Below are positions 6,036-8,366 of a stretch of DNA of 8,366 bases, piece by piece (position 1 is the stretch's first letter; every line of letters begins with the position of its first letter). The translations under genes and the position numbers were made by a program. Source of the stretch: Sulfurovum sp. (lineage in GTDB: Bacteria; Campylobacterota; Campylobacteria; Campylobacterales; Sulfurovaceae); assembly GCA_026983895.1 (NCBI GenBank), contig JALSTF010000214.1, forward strand, positions 1-8,366, given 5' to 3'. The notes below the pieces were generated by a model. That model had not been told where the DNA came from. It saw only the letters and a list, made by a program, of their open reading frames with translations, and did no database searches.

Positions 6036-6497
6036 TTATTTCAATTCTGTTCCGCAGCAGCGCTTGTATTTTTTCCCGCTGCCGCAGATGCAGACTTCGT
6101 TGCGTTTAAAGTCCACTTTGTCCTCGAAGATCTCTCCCTCGACATATTTCCACATCTCATTGACCTTTTTGAAAAGCGATCTTTCATGGTGCAGATGCTG
6201 CACTCCGTCGTAAATGTAATACGCTTTGAACTCCACGACATCATCCGTGGCATCGATGATCTCCAGATGCTGCCAGTGGCTGTTGTCCGCCCAGTCCTGA
6301 ATGAACTTCAGCTCCTCGTCACTCCATGTGTGATCGTGTGTCGTTGCCTGAAGGTAATTCACATCACCCAAACAGTAGGCACTGTAGCGCGAACGCATCA
6401 GCGCCAGTGCCGTAGGCGGGACTTCCAATACCCGCAGATAGGGTTCACAGCACTTTGAGAATTCCAACCCGCTTTTACAATGGCATTTTGCACTCAA
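6036..6497 (-). CDS. ychJ: YchJ/UPF0225-type protein with two SEC-C zinc motifs
   Basis: The protein carries SEC-C-type metal-binding motifs at both ends: C5-x-C7 with C16-C17, and C136-x-C138 with C147-C148 in VCICGSGKKYKRCCG. The middle (about 24-130) has the YchJ core, including ALALMRSRYSAYCLGDVNYLQ. The biochemical role of this family is not settled; SEC-C motifs bind zinc and often contact other proteins. The frame is open back to 6551, deep inside hemL. I prefer a TTG start at 6497, 4 nt after the hemL stop with AAAGG 8 nt upstream, because it gives 153 residues, close to the roughly 152 of E. coli YchJ, and places the first Cys motif right at the N-terminus as in the family. ATG at 6530, with AAGG 6 nt upstream, is the alternative (164 residues). 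It is co-transcribed with hemL by position. Confidence 0.85.
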   Translation of the reverse strand: MSAKCHCKSGLEFSKCCEPYLRVLEVPPTALALMRSRYSAYCLGDVNYLQATTHDHTWSDEELKFIQDWADNSHWQHLEIIDATDDVVEFKAYYIYDGVQHLHHERSLFKKVNEMWKYVEGEIFEDKVDFKRNEVCICGSGKKYKRCCGTELK

Positions 6498-6501
6498 ACA
6501 T

Positions 6502-7794
6502 TCAGCCTTTGATCTCTTTGAGTGTCTCATAGGCCGCCTTGATGGTCTCATCGATCATCTCATCGGTAATGGCCGTGGAGATGAACCCTGTCTCGAAAGA
6601 GGAGCAGGCAAGGTAGATACCTCTGTCAAGCATTCCTTTATGGAATTTGGCAAAAAGCTTCTGATCGTTCTCCATCGCATCGGCAAAATTCTTCACCGGC
6701 TTGTCCGAGAAGAAGAAACCGAACATCGAACCCCTGACCTCGGTCACCATCGGTACACCAACGGACTCTACCGCCTTCTTAAGTCCATCCACCAGTTTTT
6801 TGGCTTTCTTGCCCAGTTCCACATAGACCGCAGGATTGGCCTTGAGCTTTCTCAGGCTGCTCAGTCCCGCTGCCATTGCGACCGGGTTGCCCGAAAGCGT
6901 CCCCGCCTGATAAACAGGACCTTCGGGAGAGAGCTGCGCCATGATCTCTGCTCTGGCACCGAATGCTCCTACCGGCATTCCTGCCCCGATCACCTTGCCC
7001 AGGGTCACCATATCGGGTTTGACCGCAGTGATCCCCTGTGCCCCTTTGAGGGATGCTCTGAAACCGCTCATCACTTCATCGAAGATCAACAGCGTTCCGT
7101 GTGCATCACAGAGGGTTCTCAATGCTTTGAGGAATTCCTCTTCTGCCGGGACAAGTCCCATATTTCCCGCTATGGGTTCAATAATGATACAGGCAATACC
7201 GTCTGTCGCATCGGCAAAACACTTTTCCACACTTTCAAGATCGTTGTAGGTCGCAAGCAGTGTATGCTTCGTCAGGTCCGCAGGCACTCCTGGGCTTGAA
7301 GGGGTACCGAATGTTGCAAGGCCTGAACCGGCCTGTACCAGCAGCGAATCCGAGTGGCCGTGGTAGCAGCCTGTGAACTTCAGAATGTTATCATGGCCCG
7401 TGAAACCGCGTGCGAGACGAATGGCTGACATGACCGCCTCAGTTCCCGAACTGACGAAACGCACCTTGTCAATACTTTCAAAAAGGCTTACGATCTCGTT
7501 CGCCAACGCCGTCTCGACCGTGGTTGGCGCACCAAAACTGAGCCCGTGCCTGACCGCATCGATGACCGATGCCTCGATATCCGCATCGCAATGGCCGAAG
7601 ATCAGAGGCCCCCAACTCTGCACATAGTCGATATATCTGTTCCCGTCAATATCGTAAAGATACGCTCCCTCTCCTCTTTCAATGAACGGTGGTGTTCCCT
7701 CTACTCCGGAAAAGGCCCTCACCGGAGAATCCACACCTCCGGGTATCACCTGATATGCTGCTTCGAATGCCGCTATACTTTTGTCATATGCCAT
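6502..7794 (-). CDS. hemL: Glutamate-1-semialdehyde 2,1-aminomutase
   Basis: HemL is a PLP enzyme that converts glutamate-1-semialdehyde to 5-aminolevulinate in the C5 pathway to heme. The 430 residues fit the family (about 426-430). Motifs, numbered from the chosen start: IPGGVDSPVRAF (17-28), FVSSGTEAVMSAIRLAR (113-129), GCYHGHSDSLL (142-152), IIEPIAGNMG (204-213), FDEVMSGFR (238-246) and TLGKVIGAGMPVGA (264-277), where K267 is the PLP-binding lysine. An ATG lies 15 nt further upstream at 7809, but the GAGGA at 7803-7807 sits 8 nt before the ATG at 7794 and overlaps that upstream start, so 7794 is chosen. The gene ends 4 nt before the proposed start of the SEC-C gene. A -10 lies in the palindrome at 7812-7834. 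Confidence 0.97.
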   Translation of the reverse strand: MAYDKSIAAFEAAYQVIPGGVDSPVRAFSGVEGTPPFIERGEGAYLYDIDGNRYIDYVQSWGPLIFGHCDADIEASVIDAVRHGLSFGAPTTVETALANEIVSLFESIDKVRFVSSGTEAVMSAIRLARGFTGHDNILKFTGCYHGHSDSLLVQAGSGLATFGTPSSPGVPADLTKHTLLATYNDLESVEKCFADATDGIACIIIEPIAGNMGLVPAEEEFLKALRTLCDAHGTLLIFDEVMSGFRASLKGAQGITAVKPDMVTLGKVIGAGMPVGAFGARAEIMAQLSPEGPVYQAGTLSGNPVAMAAGLSSLRKLKANPAVYVELGKKAKKLVDGLKKAVESVGVPMVTEVRGSMFGFFFSDKPVKNFADAMENDQKLFAKFHKGMLDRGIYLACSSFETGFISTAITDEMIDETIKAAYETLKEIKG

Positions 7795-7802
7795 AGTATT
7801 AA

Positions 7803-7807
7803 TCCTC
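7803..7807 (-). promoter_or_regulatory. Ribosome binding site deciding the hemL start
   Basis: GAGGA on the minus strand ends 8 nt before the ATG at 7794. The upstream in-frame ATG at 7809 has no ribosome site of its own and overlaps this one, so it is unlikely to be used. Confidence 0.7.
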
Positions 7808-7811
7808 ATTA

Positions 7812-7834
7812 TGTATAATTGCGGGGATTATACA
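7812..7834. promoter_or_regulatory. 23-bp palindrome carrying opposed -10 boxes between hemL and the TonB-like gene
   Basis: TGTATAAT (7812-7819) and ATTATACA (7827-7834) are an exact 8-bp inverted repeat with a 7-nt spacer. Each arm contains TATAAT: 7827-7832 on the minus strand suits hemL (start about 7820, leader about 26 nt), and 7814-7819 on the plus strand could serve the TonB-like gene. It may be an operator, or simply two overlapping promoters. Confidence 0.5.
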
Positions 7835-7853
7835 CCATAGGCACTTAGGGACT

Positions 7854-7859
7854 TATAGT
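7854..7859 (+). promoter_or_regulatory. Possible -10 box for the TonB-like gene
   Basis: TATAGT on the plus strand would start transcription near 7866, giving a leader of about 100 nt before the ATG at 7966. There is no clear -35. This is a weaker candidate than the TATAAT at 7814-7819. Confidence 0.3.
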
Positions 7860-7911
7860 AAAATCCGTATGGAAAGCAGAAAATATATCATTGTAATGAA
7901 GATACATCTTT

Positions 7912-7939
7912 GGAACAGGAAGGCTTTGCCTCCGATTCC
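7912..7939 (+). other. Hairpin in the leader of the TonB-like gene
   Basis: The plus strand can pair GGAA/TTCC (7912-7915 with 7936-7939), GG/CC (7918-7919 with 7932-7933) and AGGC/GCCT (7921-7924 with 7928-7931). The stem has ten pairs, a 2x2 internal loop, one bulged A and a TTT loop. No T-run follows, so it is not a standard terminator. It lies 27 nt before the start codon and could affect translation or message stability. Confidence 0.35.
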
Positions 7940-7965
7940 CTATGTATGAAGGGCAGCGGCAAAGC

Positions 7966-8366
7966 ATGAAGATCAGAAGAAGAACCATACGCACCGTAGA
8001 AGGCCTGCTGCTTTCTCTGCTGTTTCACCTGTTAATATTTCTGCTCTTTTTTCTTGGTTTTAAAGAGATCAAATTCGCCCCTCCGCCTCCAAAATCAAAA
8101 AAGATCTCTCTGAATCTCAAGCATATACAGATGCCGCCCCCGACACGGCCGGCTCCAAAATCTGCCACTCCGCCTGTTTCCAAAGCACAGTTGCAGCCTC
8201 AGGCAAGACCCGTACCGCCCCGCACCAAACCACAGCCTGCCATACCGCAGCCCATACCCAAACCTGTGGTCAAGAAAGAAGTTCCCAAAGCTCCTGCCCC
8301 TGTCGCAAAAAAGAAACTGCTTGACAACAAAGCACGCCTGAACGTCACAAAAAGAGAGAATGAAGA
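7966..8366 (+). CDS. TonB/TolA-like energy transducer, N-terminal 133 residues (runs off right edge)
   Basis: The frame from ATG 7966 stays open to the window end. A basic start (KIRRRTIR) precedes a single transmembrane helix (about 13-32) containing S17-x3-H21. That matches the S-x3-H motif in the TonB and TolA helices, which contacts ExbB/ExbD or TolQ/TolR. A long Pro/Lys-rich periplasmic stretch follows (about 38-112, with PPPP, MPPPTRPAP and repeated KP/PK/PQP units), then a charged segment. This layout is typical of TonB, which carries proton-motive energy to outer-membrane receptors. The C-terminal domain that would separate TonB from TolA lies outside the window. An in-frame ATG at 7942 is an alternative start. 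7966 is preferred because AAGGG at 7949-7953 lies upstream of it, although at a long 12-nt spacing. It is divergent from hemL. Confidence 0.8.
   Translation, partial: MKIRRRTIRTVEGLLLSLLFHLLIFLLFFLGFKEIKFAPPPPKSKKISLNLKHIQMPPPTRPAPKSATPPVSKAQLQPQARPVPPRTKPQPAIPQPIPKPVVKKEVPKAPAPVAKKKLLDNKARLNVTKRENE

Noticed and set aside
6020..6040. Terminator between the convergent YeeE/YedE and SEC-C genes
   Set aside because: Only 7 nt separate the stops. There is a T-run but I found no convincing hairpin before it.
6640..7299. 219-residue plus-strand open frame
   Set aside because: It is antisense to hemL; no ribosome site or recognisable domain.

Overview
The window looks like a chromosome segment of a sulfur-associated Campylobacterota bacterium, most like the Sulfurovum/Sulfurimonas group. 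This rests on the gene families (hemL near an AtpZ-like gene, a split YeeE/YedE pair, a TonB-like protein), tight gene packing with 1-14 nt overlaps, and promoters with extended TGnTATAAT -10 boxes but no clear -35. Genus assignment is inference, since no rRNA or other marker gene is present.

Layout. Positions 1-670 (minus) hold the first 223 codons of anmK, running off the left edge. Positions 854-1423 (plus) encode a small exported protein very rich in Tyr and Arg, of unknown function. It lies between a lone 18-nt transposon-type end (786-803) and a complete 163-bp fold-back element (1431-1593) flanked by TTAA duplications. From 4694 leftward to 1594 runs a minus-strand, four-gene probable operon: AtpZ-like protein, a multi-spanning membrane protein, an exported Amidase_2 enzyme and a sodium:solute symporter. 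Positions 4866-6028 (plus) hold two translationally coupled YeeE/YedE half-transporters. Positions 6036-7794 (minus) hold hemL followed by a YchJ-type SEC-C protein. Positions 7966-8366 (plus) are the start of a TonB/TolA-like energy transducer that runs off the right edge.

How they may work together. The exported amidase, the symporter directly coupled to it, and anmK just downstream on the same strand suggest a peptidoglycan-recycling set: release of peptide from muropeptides, Na+-driven uptake of the sugar, and phosphorylation of 1,6-anhydroMurNAc. The symporter's substrate is inferred from context only. The YeeE/YedE pair probably imports thiosulfate or a related sulfur species, hemL makes 5-aminolevulinate for heme, and the TonB-like protein would power outer-membrane uptake.

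The four intergenic stretches (671-853, 1424-1593, 4695-4865, 7795-7965) are all under 200 bp. They hold the mobile-element ends, the promoters and two 23-bp palindromes that overlap -10 boxes. I saw no tRNA, rRNA, CRISPR array, phage gene or transposase.
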